Position numbers and translations under genes: made by a program
Notes under the pieces: generated by a model
What the model was told of the DNA's origin: nothing
Databases searched by the model: none
What the model saw: only the letters and a program-made list of their open reading frames with translations
Assembly: GCF_041296385.1 (NCBI RefSeq)
Contig: NC_091020.1
Span: 28,290,001 to 28,354,000, forward strand
Direction: 5' to 3'
Source: Aphelocoma coerulescens
Lineage: Eukaryota; Chordata; Aves; Passeriformes; Corvidae
Length of the DNA: 64,000 bases
Shown: piece after piece, positions 11,017 through 23,654 of the stretch
Numbering within the stretch: the first letter of the stretch is position 1
How the letters are laid out: each line of letters starts with the position of its first letter

Positions 11017-13117
11017 GTAGGTGGGAAATATTTTGGGGTTTCTTTTGAGAGGGAGTGGGTGGATCTTTCCTTTCTGCATATTAGGGGAGAGGAGTGTGGG
11101 AGAGCAGATTTCCCATGCTGGAGCACCAAAGGGGGCATGTAAAATGTCAAATCCAGGCAAAATTCTTCCTTTTAAAGCCAATTAAGCTTCAGAAGGAAAC
11201 CCACTGGGTGAATTTCCATAGAGCTTCTGCAGTGACACCAGAGTTGCATGTGTGGGGTCGCTTGCAGGTGTGTTTCTTTGCAAGCAGGATACCCCACCTG
11301 GTAGTTCGATCTACCAGTGCTTGGTTTGCATGCACGACCCAGAGAATTAAACATGTACGTTCTGTGATCTGCACTTAAAAAATTGCAGCTGGAATTTTAA
11401 AGGTGGTGGGTCATGACCGGTTTCAAAATGAATCTCTTTTAATTCCCCAAATCCCATTGTTTCTGTGTCAGGAGTTCAGCAATTTTTCTTCTATAATGTT
11501 GAATTTTCATCCACTGTAACTACTTAGCTCCAGCTTTACACTTGCAACTCTTTTCCCCAATGTAAGTCTACCCAACTCTAAGTTCAGCCTGAAGGGCACT
11601 CTGCTTGAATATAGAGCACCATGTAAAACCCTGACTAGATTTATTGGTGTTACAGAGTAGAATTTACATGTTATTCTAACTTTTTAAGAGTCCCTTTTTA
11701 ACCTGAGGTACCAAAGAAGTCAAACAGTGTCAATCTTCTTTCTCCAGGCTGCATTGAGTTCCTAGTGGCAGTGGTTTTGGTTTTGTTAATCCAAACTCCA
11801 TTTAGTTAATTGGGGAGTTCATCAGAAACAGAATTCATGTCAAAGGAATCACTCTGTGTCAGCCCTAACTTAGGCAGATAATTTATCTGAACTCCAGCCC
11901 TTGAATGAGGCTGTGCATTAGCTGGTTTTCACTCGCTGCGCTTCGACTGGGGCCCCCTTTTAATTGTGCTTAATGCCGACTTCACAGTGGCTTGAAAGGA
12001 ATCCATCTCGCCATCCTTGGGTATTGCAAGTGAATGGCACAGTCAACCTCTCATTTAAATAATGGTAGTACAGGGAATAGCTTTTAAATGGTTATCGTAA
12101 AACATATGATTAACGTCTGTAGACTGTTTACTTTTCTTCTGTGAACGTTCTTTCAAGTGTGCAAATAGCTCACTGGATAGTTAAAGCCCAGTTAATCTGT
12201 TTGGGTTTTGTAATGGAGAAAAAGCAATGTCTGCACGAAAATGTCACACAAGGAGATTTAATTTAGAGATTAAAAGCTTCCCAAGTGACTTAAAAAAATA
12301 GTTTTTAGCCCTGAATACAGTACCCCTTCTTTTTAATGCTCTCTGTTTTAATTTTGTTTCTGCTGTGTAATTGTGCCCTGGCTTGTTAATTGAAAGACCC
12401 AGCCTTGTAACCCTTACTCCTCTGAGTAATTCCTATTTGCTCTTAAGGTAAGGAGCGTTAATATTTAAGGCTTGTGTCTGGAGCTGGTTTCTGCTTTCCG
12501 AGTAGGAACTGCACCAGGCCCAGAGAGGATGGGTGGGCTCTCTGTCCTCCCCTGCACACCTTCAACATCTGCCCCTGGTTTCACCAAGTGTTTCCAGGGG
12601 CTCTCACCTCCAGTCATGGTTTCAGGAAAGGTTTCCTAGGTTTGCTCAAAAGCAAACATCATTTGCAATTTTAATGACTTTTGAACTTGTTCTGGAGATT
12701 ACTTTGGAATAGTACCGTGTTATTGAGTACCCAGTCAACACATGGGGTAGGGCCTGTGGTCTTTTGGCTGACTTTGAGACTAAAATTACCATGAAGTTGT
12801 TACAGGGTCCATCTTTCTGTTGAGCATTTAAGAGTATCTAGTACAGCATCACACCAAAATTGTTTCTGAGACTGCTGAATTCTAAATAACAAAAGTAATT
12901 ATCTGTGACTGGAGAGGTGACTGAGGGAGTGAATAACATCATTGTTTCTTGTTTAAAAAATAAGAATATAAAAAAGCCTTTGAAAACCCTAAGTGAAGGC
13001 ACAAAAACTGTAATAAAAGTAAATTGACAGAAATTCAGAAACATACGTGTTTTTTCTTTATATTTTATTTATTTCCACGTCTCAATACTGATGCTGCTTT
13101 ATGTTCCTCTTCTATAG
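11017..13117 (+). other. TCF7L2: TCF7L2 intron
   Basis: 2.1-kb intron with gtaggt donor and tctatag acceptor. The middle part (about 11880-12480) has CpGs and TAAT cores within otherwise unique sequence and may be a conserved element. No repeats or extra exons recognised. Confidence 0.9.
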
Positions 13118-13220
13118 GAATTCCAAGGCCTCCACATCCTCCAGATATATCTCCTTATTATCCATTATCACCAGGCACTGTAGGACAAATCCCCCATCCG
13201 CTAGGATGGTTAGTACCACA
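13118..13220 (+). CDS. TCF7L2: TCF7L2 exon with optional LVPQ ([10 protein letters not shown]...)
   Basis: 103-nt exon encoding the proline-rich segment beginning [16 protein letters not shown], part of the Groucho/TLE-interaction region. Two donors are visible 12 nt apart. One is after 13208 (GGATG|gttagt) and the other after 13220 (CCACA|gtaagg). The distal donor adds the codons for L-V-P-Q and joins as ...GWLVPQQGQ; the proximal one joins as ...GWQGQ. Both keep frame with the next exon. In vertebrate TCF/LEF proteins, LVPQ inclusion is a known alternative event that favours repression. A TG repeat at 13287-13323 lies just downstream and could influence donor choice. Confidence 0.97.
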
Positions 13221-13286
13221 GTAAGGAGTTCCATTTTTTTAATTTCTTTTTTTCTTTTTTCTGATGTGTAAAATTTAAGTAAAATA

Positions 13287-13323
13287 TGTGTGTGTGTGTG
13301 TGTGTGTACATGTGTGTGTGTGT
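13287..13323. repeat. (TG)n microsatellite
   Basis: Near-perfect TG dinucleotide run interrupted once by ACA at about 13307-13310. In the transcript it is a UG-rich tract about 67 nt downstream of the LVPQ donor. UG repeats bind CELF-family proteins and TDP-43, so a splicing role is conceivable. Confidence 0.95.
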
Positions 13324-15359
13324 TGGGATGAGTTCGTTTGCCAACTGCCAGTTCACTGAGTGTAATGGATTTGCCCACCTCATGAAGGTTAATTAAAACT
13401 TATGCCAGGTCATGTGGTCTTAAACAAACACGAGCAGTTGGACACAGCTTTGCATGTCATCCCAACCAGCTGACAGCTCATGAAGCATGAATTTTTAAAC
13501 CCTTCTGCAGAAACGTCCTTTCCTTGTTATTGCCCTTACCACATGGGTTTTTCTCAGATTTGGTTTTCTGGGGGCTCAGGGCGGTTCTCACAGACGCTTT
13601 TTCTTTTTTTCAGGGCCATCCTCACTACAAATTTGCAATTTTAAATTTCATTTGCCTTCTCTGTTGAAAACCCTTTTGTTTTTCTTGTGAAACAGTAGAG
13701 CTTTACATCAGCCAGTGAGCAGCATTCCTGGCTGAGATGTGGCTGGGCAGTTGGCAATTGGCATCTGAGGAATGGAATTTTAAACAAGAAAGAGGAATTA
13801 GTTTACTTTAAAACTGGTTAAGAAAAAAGCAATGGAAAGTTAGTTTGGGGTTTTGTTTTCTTTTCAACTCCTCAGATCCCACTTGCAGAGCCTTGCTGGG
13901 TATGAGGCTCCCTGCAGTAACTGAGTCCTTATTTTCTTTTTTTTCTTATATTGCCATCTCTCAATAGGTTTATAATACACTTAAGCACTGCCCAAGCCTT
14001 TTGTGTAGTGTATTTGATTTAAATTCTTATAAAATTCATTAGTATTGCTGGATACAACAGTTCTCTGCATTGTAAATCAAGACTGTTACCCCGTTTTTCT
14101 CATGTAACAGGCCTCCTCAATTTTGGGGTGATCATATTTCTTACAGAAATCAATTGCCCAAAGGTCAAAATGGTTTGTTTCTGCTTGAGGTTGTTTGGGC
14201 AGCTGTGCTAAAATACCTCTCCACAAGTTTGTCCTCCATGAGGAACTGGAGCTGACACCCCATAGGAGAGCCGGGCAGAGTAGGAGGTCCCCACATACCC
14301 CTAAGGTCTCGGGCAAGAAGAGGTGGTGGCATCAGAGGCTTTGGAGGCCTTTCTCAAGCACAAAAGTGATGATGGAGGAGAGCTGGAGCTTCTGGCCATT
14401 TTGCAGGCTGCCCTTCCTTGTGAGTGGTCATGCAGCTTGTTTGGGTAGAGGTTCTTCCACCCCGAGAGTGAAGCATGTCCATCAGCTCTCTGCTGAAGGT
14501 TGCTTCTTCAGAAGAGCACATCACGAGCAGAAGAAGAACCCAAAGCATTGCTCCCTGAAATTTGAAATTCCTTCTCTTTTGTGGTGATTTACCCTTCCCA
14601 AAGGACACCCTGAACAATTGTAGAATGCATGTCAGCTCCTTAGCTCAAGCTTGGACAGCAACAGCCTCAACATGTAAAACAAATACACTTAGCTAGTGCC
14701 AAAAGTCAGTAAGGTGAAAGACATGAGAGCGCAGGGAAGAAACTCCTCACTGTCTCTGATCTGTGCCTCATTGCTCATCTGTATTGTGCAGACACAGGTT
14801 TGTCCTCCTTGGACCTCATGCCATGGGTGCCAAAGCACATGAATGATGCCATGTGTGGCCAGTTTCACCAGACAGGTGCTAGTGGCCACCTCTGTCTCTG
14901 GAAGAGTCTGTCATCCCAGCTGCTTTAGAACAAGTCAATGCCATGGTGTGCTTGCTCTTACAGCTCTTACAGCTTCTCCCAGTGGTTTTTGTTGTGGGTG
15001 GCACCATCACATGGGCTTCTACTCTAGGAGAGTAACATGGCCAACTTCACAGAAGTAACCCAAGGTTTTCATTTCCCCTCTCCTTGCCACATGTGCTTCA
15101 CCATCAACTTCCCAACCCATCCATCCTCCACTGACCTGCATGTTTCTGGCATAGTACCCACCCCAAAAGCATCCTGCCCACTCAGATGATGTATTTGAAG
15201 GACAGATGAAATGAGCTAGCCAGCACAGACAAACCTCCATCAGAAAAAGTTGTGTGTCTTTCATGAGGATGCTGTTTTGCATGTTGCTGTATTTTTTAAT
15301 TATTGTAATGAGGTGTGATTGTCTATTGGTTACCCACAATACTTCTTGGGGACTCTCCC

Positions 15360-15720
15360 CCGGTAACTCTTGTCAACACTTGTTAATCTGACAAAAGGCT
15401 ACAAATTAAGCTCTGTTAATTTAATGTTTTCTCACCGAGATCTAAATACCGAAAGAGGCCCAAAGCGCAACTGAAGTCCTTTGATTCACTGTACTTTATT
15501 TTGGTATAAATTTACATTCATTATTGTTTTCCTTTGGATGTGTAGCCCTCAATTAGTGTGATGGCTCCATTAAAGCAAGCGAGACTTCGCCTTTAATTAT
15601 TACAACAAAACACCTAGTTTCAGCTTGGGGAGAGGGTCTCTATTGACATAAGCAGAGGTTATAAAATTTAATTAGCCATTCCTATCAGATTTATGGCATT
15701 CAAATTGTTCTGTGTTTCTT
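15360..15720 (+). promoter_or_regulatory. Candidate conserved intronic enhancer
   Basis: Unique sequence with clustered TTAAT/ATTA cores, a TCF-type CTTTGAT in the tcctttgattcac stretch near 15480, and several CpGs retained in an AT-rich context (near 15437, 15451, 15580 and 15590). It lies about 160 bp upstream of the acceptor tract of the next exon. CpGs in AT-rich intronic DNA outside an island are often a sign of constraint. The call is from composition only. Confidence 0.3.
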
Positions 15721-15876
15721 TCCTTTGATCCTTGCTGTACAATCCCCAAGATTTTTGTTCTGATCAAATGAGAATAAAGCTTACTGTGCAGAGAGAAGTT
15801 TTTTGTTGTTCTTTTTTTTTTTTTTTAAACCCTTTTTTCCGTTCTCTCATTCTCTCTTTCCCTTCTTTTTTGCCAG

Positions 15877-15963
15877 GCAAGGTCAGCCAGTATACCCAAT
15901 CACGACAGGGGGTTTCCGCCACCCTTACCCAACAGCTCTGACCGTCAATGCTTCCATGTCAAG
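15877..15963 (+). CDS. TCF7L2: TCF7L2 exon (QGQPVYPITTGG...)
   Basis: 87-nt exon between tgccag and gtgagt. It takes one base to complete the codon shared with the LVPQ exon, encodes QGQPVYPITTGGFRHPYP and TALTVNASMS, and leaves two bases of an Arg codon. This belongs to the central context-dependent regulatory domain preceding the HMG box, which in TCF family members contacts Groucho/TLE co-repressors. The sequence matches TCF7L2 rather than its paralogues as far as I can judge by eye. Confidence 0.97.
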
Positions 15964-18900
15964 GTGAGTTCAGATACTGAGGTCCTAAATCAAGAGCAAA
16001 TGTAGCTCCTCCTCCCACTCTTTGGAGGAGAGCATTTCATCTAGGCAGCAGATTTCTGAAGGCACTTCAGTTAAACAGCCATCCTTAGCTTTTTGGTGGG
16101 GTGGAGCAGAGGGCAAGGGCTATCTTCCCATGTTAGGAGAAGGTGCTACCCTAATGCTGTCACTGGGCCTCAAGAATTTGTTTTAGAGGGAGAGGTGGAG
16201 GAGTGAGAAGCCATCTTTAAAACCCAAACTAAGTGAAGGAGCTGGGAGAATATAATGTTGAAAAAGCAAGGAGGAGAAGTTGTGATACCCTTTGCTTTCT
16301 CGGTGGCCTTCAGCCAGAGCAGCACTGTGTGCGCGGGAGGGAAGTCTCAGGAGGGAGGAGGACTGCTCTTCAGCAGAGCTGGGAGGAAGGTTATTGTGCT
16401 GTGTTTTCCCCTCCCAAAGCTCCAAACACTGATAGTCAACATTAAAGGGCCTGCCTGACCCTCAAAAGCTTTAGAAGTATATATTTCTCCCCCTCCCTAC
16501 CTCCAATTAATTCCATCTAATTTTCCAGGGGCTGCTAGTTTTATTTACAAACTGGTTGGCAGCACTATGTTTAAGTAATCACTAATTGCTCCTAATGATA
16601 GTTTTATTTTCTGTTCATCTGATTTTCAGCCTGGTTAATTAAATCGGTGGAAGTTTAGGCTTTCCTGATGGGCTGAAACAGCTAATCCATTTTGATGATG
16701 GCACATAATTAAATTAGCATGCATTACATAGCAAGGTTCCACGTCTCTGCCCTGCTCTGTCCCTTCCTCTCCATCTCTGCACTTTAATATGTGAACGTTG
16801 GTGCATAGATGATCTAAGGAGGAAAAGATTGGTGAGGGCTGGGAGGAAGCACACCTCATTGAGAAATGGAAATCTGTACCTAGGGCTCATGAATGAATGG
16901 GTGGGAAAATAGTGTGGTGTGTGCTTTAGATAAGTAAACCAAAAGCTAAAAATTAAAATTAAAATGCTGGTCCAGCAAATCGAGACACAACTGGAAAATC
17001 AACTTTAAAAAAAAAATTTGTAATCCCACCACAGAAAAAAAATACTGGGCTGGGGAGAGAGCTGCAAATTTAAACAATGGTTCCCTCCTCCCATTTAATC
17101 TTTTTTAATATCTATAAAAGACGTGCAGGCATGGTGTGAGGCAAAGTAGAGCTTGATTTAGTTTAATTATTATTAGAGAGGCTAGTCATTTGAGGGAGGG
17201 GAGAGATGGGGGGGGGCTATATTCCCAAGATAGACTTTATGAAAGGTATCTAGTTAAAAAGAGTACACAGCAAATTAAATACATTATTGTGGTAATGGGA
17301 CGACAGAAGTAGAGGTCTATTATACTTATGGCAGTTATAGGAAATGTAGGCTCCTTGCCCTGTTCTAGCACATCCTTTGATATTCATTCCATTCAGCAGC
17401 AGGGCCAGGACTTCTCAGAATTAAGTGATGGGTCATTATACTTTAAACACCATGGAGAAGCCTAGATTGGCAATTAAACAGCACTTGCTGACACTCGCTT
17501 GTGCCACCCTGTGACCCCCTTTAGATTGAGTTGTTGGAGCTCGGGGCCCTCAGCCTGCTAAATTGGTAGCAGGCACTTCTCCTGACGAGGGCTGGCTCTG
17601 AAATCTGCCGGCTTCAAAGGGAGCAAGATCATGTATAAACCATAATGTGGGTGCACCGTGGCTCAAAAAATAAGGCAGGAATAGATGAAATGTTACAAGT
17701 GCAAGGGGAAAATGAGAGAATAATGACAAATCTAATGCAACTCAAAGCAGAATTGTTGCACAGAAAAATGCATCCCACTGCTTGTGCATAAAATCAAGGC
17801 AGGCAGATGACATCCAGTTAACAGAAACATGTCAACAGTGAAGTAAAGTGAGAGTGAGTAAGAGAGAAGCCCCTGAGACAGCCAGGAACAAAAAATTAGT
17901 TGTCCTTAACAAGTTAAGACTCATCATTATATTCTGGCTTGGAGCCATAAAAGGAGACAGTGGTGTATAATGAGCTGCTTAGAATTTTTAGGGTGTTTAT
18001 TGCAATTCATGGAATACTTGTCTAGAGAATAAAAATCTGGCAAATGTCTTAGGCGAAGGTGAGGGGTGTGCATATACACAGGGAGCCTTTCTTTTTGTCT
18101 CTGACAGAAGCCCGTACGTGCGCACATGCTCAGGCACATGTGCAGGGGGATGAATAGATTTAAGATGTTTACCCTTTGTTTCAGCCCAGAAACTCCCCTG
18201 GTTTCCCGTAGATGGGAACACCGTCTGGGCAAGCTGTGCTCTCATACATGGTTTCATGTGTGTTTTCCTGTGTCAGCCTGGGCTCAGCGGTGGGACAGCC
18301 CATGTCCGAGTGTCCGGTGTGGTCGGGAGATGCCCAGCAGTGCCCACGCTGGCCTCCAGACATGCTGCTCATGGCTGGGCCTGGGCAGCAGCCCTGCAGG
18401 GCCCTGCTACAAGCCCAGACTGCAAACCTTGCCTTTGCTGTGCTGGCTCTGCCCCAACAGTGAAGCCAGGGCAGACCTCAAACCTCACCCCTCCATCCAC
18501 AGTTTTCCAGAGCCTTCCTTTAAAAGTGGTTCCCATCTTTGCCTGCATTATGGTACAGATCTTTGGAGCCTATAGTGCTTCCCAACCCTTAGTTCCCTAA
18601 GCTTAGTAATTACCGTTCATTGGTTAGAGTGTGCTTATGAATAGTTTATAAAAGGTTAATGGGTGACTAATAGTGATTTTTCATAAATGGTTTAGACTGT
18701 TAAGGTAGTGTCTTCAAGTTGTTTTAACCATTTACAACTCTTTGTTGTTGCTTGTAGCGTTGCCACGCTCACGATGTATGCTTGCAGCATGCTTATAACA
18801 TCTCTTGATCCTTCATTGCCCCTCTTTAATATGCCTTTAAGGTAAAATGAGACAGGGCTAACTGAGTGATGGGCAAACAGTGGACCCACTATGAAAAAAC

Positions 18901-21781
18901 AACTGCTGTGAGAGGAAATCAGGAAATAATTTAGCAGAATTACACCAGATAAACACTGCACAGCAGTTAAGTGGTGGCAGTGGAAAATACCTTCTGTAAT
19001 TGAAATTTCAGGGGAAATTCACTTTTGCTGAACGTAATTACTGAAGTTGGAGTGTAGCCAGGAAGTTAAAAATTAACACTCTTCCCCTGCTCATATTGCT
19101 GTGTGAGTGGCTGTCTACATGGAAATGAGCAGGAACTCAGACTTTGGGCTGAACCCTCACCCAGCCCATGGAAGTCCATGGGATTGTGAGAGCAACTTTG
19201 GGTTCTGGAGCATGTTTTTATAGCCCTAAACATAGGAAAGGGTGTGTAAGTCCAATAGGCAGCCTTGTGAATTGCAGAAATTCAGTATGAAAAGTGAATG
19301 GTCACTGGTAATGAACACAGCACTTCCTCATGGAAACTGCAACCCTGAAAATAACCACTGAGCTGCAGCTGCCTGTTGATGAAGGCTGCTGTCCCTGGAG
19401 TTTAGAGCCCAGTGAGTAAAATATCCCAGCTGAGGTCAGTGGAGACTTTGCCGTCCTTCAGGCTTTCATTCAACACGTGCGTGTTGTGCTCTGCACTCAG
19501 GTTTTCTCCTTGCTGGTACATGCCCACTGCACTTCATGCTGAGCCCTCATGTCAGACCAGCACAGCTCTTCCTGCCTGCTCTTGGAAGGAAGACTTTTCA
19601 TCTCCATCTTCATCCTTCATTATCCCCTTGTCTCTGGCCTAGCCAGTCCCAGCAGCATAGTCCTCTCTGGAACGCTGGGTCTTGCCTAGGACAGTCACTT
19701 GATAGGATGTGTCTCAACCTTTTATCACTGTGCTTAGACTGCTTTCAGTGAGGTCAGTTTTTTGCCATCAGTTTTATTTTTGCCCATGTTTTTAAGTTAT
19801 TTAAAAAAAACCCCAAGTCATACTGTCGGTTTTTGTTTGCATTGTACTGCGTCTGAAGGTCCCAGGCGCTATGTGAAGAGATTTTAGATGCATCCAATCA
19901 AAATACATACACATGGAAATAAAAAGAGAACAGAAAAAAATAATACAAAGGCCCAGTTTGTGTCTTGCTGATGGTGAGCAGTTCTGTGGCAGAACTGGGA
20001 CAAGGATGTCAGTCTTCTTTGCAGCCTCGGCATTGTCTTCTGTTCTGACCTACCATGAACCAAAGTATATCCTCAAATGTGTGCTTCTCTCCCAGCTACT
20101 TTTGTCAGAGAGTGGGAAGGCACTTGGACAACCCACTTGGAGATTTGTGTCCGTGAGTCTTTAGCAGAAGTAGGAATGACCATTTTGCTGCCCATTCTCC
20201 TCTTCCCTTGCCATCCCACCTTCCTGCCTCCCTTCTCTCCATGCCTTTGTTCATGAAGAACTGCAATTCTCTACAACTTGAACAATTACACATTCTCCCT
20301 GTCAGTCCTTGCTCTTCCCACTGCCTTCAAAGACAAAATACTTCTGTCCAATCACCCTAAGTACTACCAGCTGATAGACAAAGATCCTCAGAGCTTGTAG
20401 TGGACAGTGCTCTTGTTCTTGAAAGTAGTTCTGTGTCATCTTGTGAATGTAAGGAATGTCTAGGCAGTCATAGGGGGTGGGATTGTTAAGCTCAGTATTG
20501 GAATTTATAAGAGGGGGGAGAAAACAATAACTCTGCCATATTTCTGATGCTTATACACGGTGATATCCATAGTATATCACCCCATTTTAAATCCTGTTGG
20601 ATAGAAAAAAAAAAAAAATCATTGCATATTCATGATAGAAGAAATGATTTTTTATCCCATTGCGTGTTCCATAATCTTGGGTTATTTTACTTGGATCAGA
20701 TGGTTCAAAATCTGGGATGAGAGTGAGGATTTGCAGTGAGAAAAGCCCTTGCCAGATCACTTTAATTTTGGCATTTTGAGGAAAGTTACTTCTGAAACAT
20801 AATTTTAGACTAGAAACCATTCCCTGGAAACCTGTTGACTTCAGTGCGAGTTTTCTAACAGGAAGGCACTCAGTCATGCCATGCTTTCCTTATTCACTGC
20901 AAAACCTTTCTGAGGCTGTTGGGAAACAATGATATAAGTCAATCCTGCTTTTGAACAGTTTGTTCATTTCTGTTAAAATGTAAAAAGTCTGAATGATTGT
21001 GCCATGTTTGTGCTGTGATCCCGACCAAGCAATTAGATTCATGCGCAAGGATTGCGTATCCCGCTGAATCCACTTGCAGGACCGGGATCTGTCCATGTAT
21101 ATGACCATAAACCATAAAGCTGACAACATTTTTTGCTCTTTAGAAAGGCTAGATAGTTACAGCCTTTCTAGGTTACTTTAATGGATCAAAAATTCCACAA
21201 TCTTCCACCTTCTGTTAAAGTAATGTGGCTCAGAGATTTATTAGACACAAATAAATATTTTCTTCTGCTCTATCAACAAAATGTAGCTAATGAGGCGTCT
21301 ATAAGTATTATCAAAAATGCATCTAGAATGTGTTGGCATTAATATTTTATTTTGCTGTCAATATAGAATAAAAGATGTCATCCTAAATTCACAACATGAT
21401 TCAGAACTCTAAAAATTGATTCCTTGGTTGCCACACATAATTTCTTAGCTAAGAACTGGACTGGTGGATTTTGTTTCAGGTAGCTGAAATTCCACCTTCA
21501 TGCAAGTTCAGCCAGTTGAATTTGCCTTTTGTTAAAGATGTTAAAAATCGTGATGTCTTGTGTCAGTAATGATAATGAAGGGGAAGATTGGCTTTAATGA
21601 CATTAGAAGAGTCATTATGTTTAATTTATTGCTAATTAATGCTGCCAGCTTTCATATGCTTTGTCTAGCTGTCATATGCTTGTTATATGCCAGTTTTGTT
21701 TTTTTTTTTTAATGTGTGTACACATCCCTCCCCATTCATTCATTTTTATTCTGACGATTTACACAGCTTTCTCTCCTCTAG
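15964..21781 (+). other. TCF7L2: TCF7L2 intron
   Basis: 5.8-kb intron with gtgagt donor and a ctctag acceptor. It contains several AT-rich, TAAT-dense, repeat-free stretches (about 16490-16740, 17110-17700, 21200-21420 and 21480-21690) that may be conserved enhancers. No transposon copy is recognised. The overlapping ORFs around 18126-18600 reflect a locally GC-richer stretch and show no protein family. Confidence 0.9.
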
Positions 21782-21907
21782 GTTTCCTCCACACATGGTC
21801 CCGCCACACCATAGTTTACACACAACTGGAATTCCTCATCCGGCCATAGTCACACCAACAGTCAAACAGGAATCTTCCCAGAGCGACGTCGGCTCACTCC
21901 ACAGCTC
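21782..21907 (+). CDS. TCF7L2: TCF7L2 exon with SUMO motif and SLHSS ([10 protein letters not shown]...)
   Basis: 126-nt exon: completes the Arg codon, then encodes [18 protein letters not shown], a TPTVKQESS segment and QSDVGSLHS, leaving two bases that become Ser. The V-K-Q-E at 21861-21872 matches the SUMO consensus (hydrophobic-K-x-E). In human TCF-4 this lysine is the known PIASy-stimulated SUMO site that increases activity. The exon ends in SLHSS, the SxxSS-type motif that with LVPQ flanks this regulatory region in vertebrate TCFs. I see no GT donor exactly 15 nt upstream that would drop it. Confidence 0.97.
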
Positions 21908-22654
21908 GTAAGTTGTTGTTTCCCCTGTCTTCTCTTTAGAATACTCAAAGCATCACCTGTGCATGTGCGGCTTGTAAAAAGGCTTGGGTTTGTGATGTTT
22001 TTGCTGTGACATTTTTTTTCTTTCTTTTGTTGTTGTAATTGATTTGAGTGTGGTTTAGCTGCCAAAGTGTGTCAGAATGATGGTAGCAGTCTTTGAGTCA
22101 TTCCGTGACATAGGCAAGTAGCTATTAATTTCACCTATTTTAACGAGGAAGTGGAATTTTCTTGGTCAAGATTCAAGTTTCTTGACCAGTTTCTCTATTA
22201 CTCAATGCCCAGTTTGAAGCCTTGAGATAACAGATGCACCACAGGAGACAAAAAACTAGAGCATGAATAGCTTCTTCAAAGCTGCAGAGAGCTGGTATCA
22301 AGTTTAGGTTTGAACTGATGAGACCTCATTGATGATGGGTGTAATTATTTCCTCTACTGTTATGCTTAACCTCTCCCTGTAAGCCCATTTTTCTGGATGC
22401 CCATGTCCTTCCAACGTTCTTGTAGGGGCTCAGAGGGTACTTGATGATGTTGCATAAACATGAGGTGAGTTTTCTCGTAATGCTCTTAAGACTGTTCCCA
22501 TGCAGCAGCCAGGGTGAAGGCTCTAGAGAACCTTCTGGTACTCTTCCTAGAGATTTCTGAGGATTAATGTAAGAGAGATTGAGGGGATTAATTTAATAAA
22601 CTCACAAGGGGTTCTCACTGTGAGGTCTCTGTCTGTTGTATCTTTACTCTTCAG
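21908..22654 (+). other. TCF7L2: TCF7L2 intron
   Basis: 747-nt intron with gtaagt donor and tactcttcag acceptor; nothing recognisable inside. Confidence 0.92.
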
Positions 22655-22814
22655 AAAACATCAGGACTCCAAAAAAGAAGAAGAGAAAAAGAAGCCACAC
22701 ATAAAGAAACCTCTTAATGCATTTATGTTGTATATGAAGGAAATGAGAGCAAAAGTTGTAGCAGAATGCACATTGAAAGAGAGCGCAGCCATCAACCAAA
22801 TCCTCGGTCGAAGG
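22655..22814 (+). CDS. TCF7L2: TCF7L2 exon: HMG box, first half
   Basis: 160-nt exon encoding [13 protein letters not shown] followed by [30 protein letters not shown] and [10 protein letters not shown]. This is the first part of the sequence-specific HMG box that binds the Wnt response element CTTTGWW in the minor groove and bends DNA. The lysine-rich lead-in and the [15 protein letters not shown] helix 1 core are intact. The exon ends on a codon boundary, and the box resumes with W-H-A-L-S in the next exon. No substitutions at recognisable core positions. Confidence 0.98.
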
Positions 22815-23546
22815 GTAGGTAACAGGGAGCAAGCACAATCAGGGCCTGAAACTTGGTAGGATTCACACCTTCTGAATCCCTGTGTTTTTCTGCTATTGTG
22901 AAAATGGATAGGGAAATTACTAAACCAAAGGCCTTGGTTTGATTTTTAGTTTTCACAGGCACTTCTTGCCAGCAGGCTCATTCATGTGGGGAGAGGAGGA
23001 GTTAATTAATAGCAGTGTCATTTCAGTGTTATTTCCACGACCAGTTGATGAAAAAATCTTAGATTTTTATTTTGGCGTAAGATAGGCAGAAAAGTAAATG
23101 GGAAATTAAAAACATTTGAGTACAGTACCAGTATCTGCACCTGTGAGAGCTAGAAAAGAGGGGAGGGAGTGCCAGTGGGGGAGACCACCTCCAAAGCTGT
23201 AACTGAGTTCTGGCTCAGGACAAGTGGTTCAGCTTCTGGACCATCTCTCCTGCTGCCTGTTTTTGTTTAGATATCTTAATTCTCCTCTCTCAACAGGAGA
23301 CAAAGGGGTTGACTGCATGTAAATGATTAGTTGTGGTTCAGTTGATTTCACTGCAGTTATAATCTGGAGTTGTAAATAAAATACGAATGTCCACATGTCA
23401 GATCATCTGTTTTTATCTCTTTTTTATGAAAATCTATTTTAACTGTATTTATATATATAAGTAATACACTTTGCTGTTAGCATGCTTTAAAAAAACCCAA
23501 CCACTAGTGCTTTTTATTTTGTCTTTTTGTCTTTTCTTCACCCCAG
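22815..23546 (+). other. TCF7L2: TCF7L2 intron splitting the HMG box
   Basis: 732-nt intron in phase 0 between the two HMG-box exons; gtaggt donor and ttcaccccag acceptor. No other feature seen. Confidence 0.93.
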
Positions 23547-23654
23547 TGGCACGCGTTATCCAGAGAAGAACAAGCGAAATACTATGAACTAGCAAGAAAG
23601 GAGCGACAGCTTCACATGCAGCTGTACCCGGGCTGGTCTGCACGGGATAACTAT
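23547..23654 (+). CDS. TCF7L2: TCF7L2 exon: HMG box, second half
   Basis: 108-nt phase-0 exon encoding [30 protein letters not shown] and SARDNY: helices 2-3 of the HMG box and its C-terminal minor-groove extension. It joins GKKKKRKRDK in the next exon to give the family's basic tail. The donor region is unusual. The 10-mer ctatgtaggt occurs twice, so an equally good second donor lies 12 nt downstream after 23666. Using it would insert V-G-S-Y in frame between the HMG box and the basic tail. Confidence 0.98.

Larger units (their letters stand above)
13221..15876 (+). other. TCF7L2: TCF7L2 intron
   Basis: 2.65-kb intron. It starts with a TG microsatellite (13287-13323) and includes a candidate conserved element at 15360-15720. 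It ends in a long pyrimidine tract (T-run near 15810, then ctctctttcccttcttttttgccag in pieces) before the next exon. ORFs at 14195-14587 and 15019-15339 are chance frames. Confidence 0.9.

Noticed and set aside
13287..13323. TG repeat as a recombination or Z-DNA element of its own
   Set aside because: Short and common in vertebrates; interesting only for its position beside the LVPQ donors.
18126..18600. Three overlapping ORFs in all plus frames
   Set aside because: Locally GC-rich intron; simultaneous open frames in three registers with no motif indicate chance.
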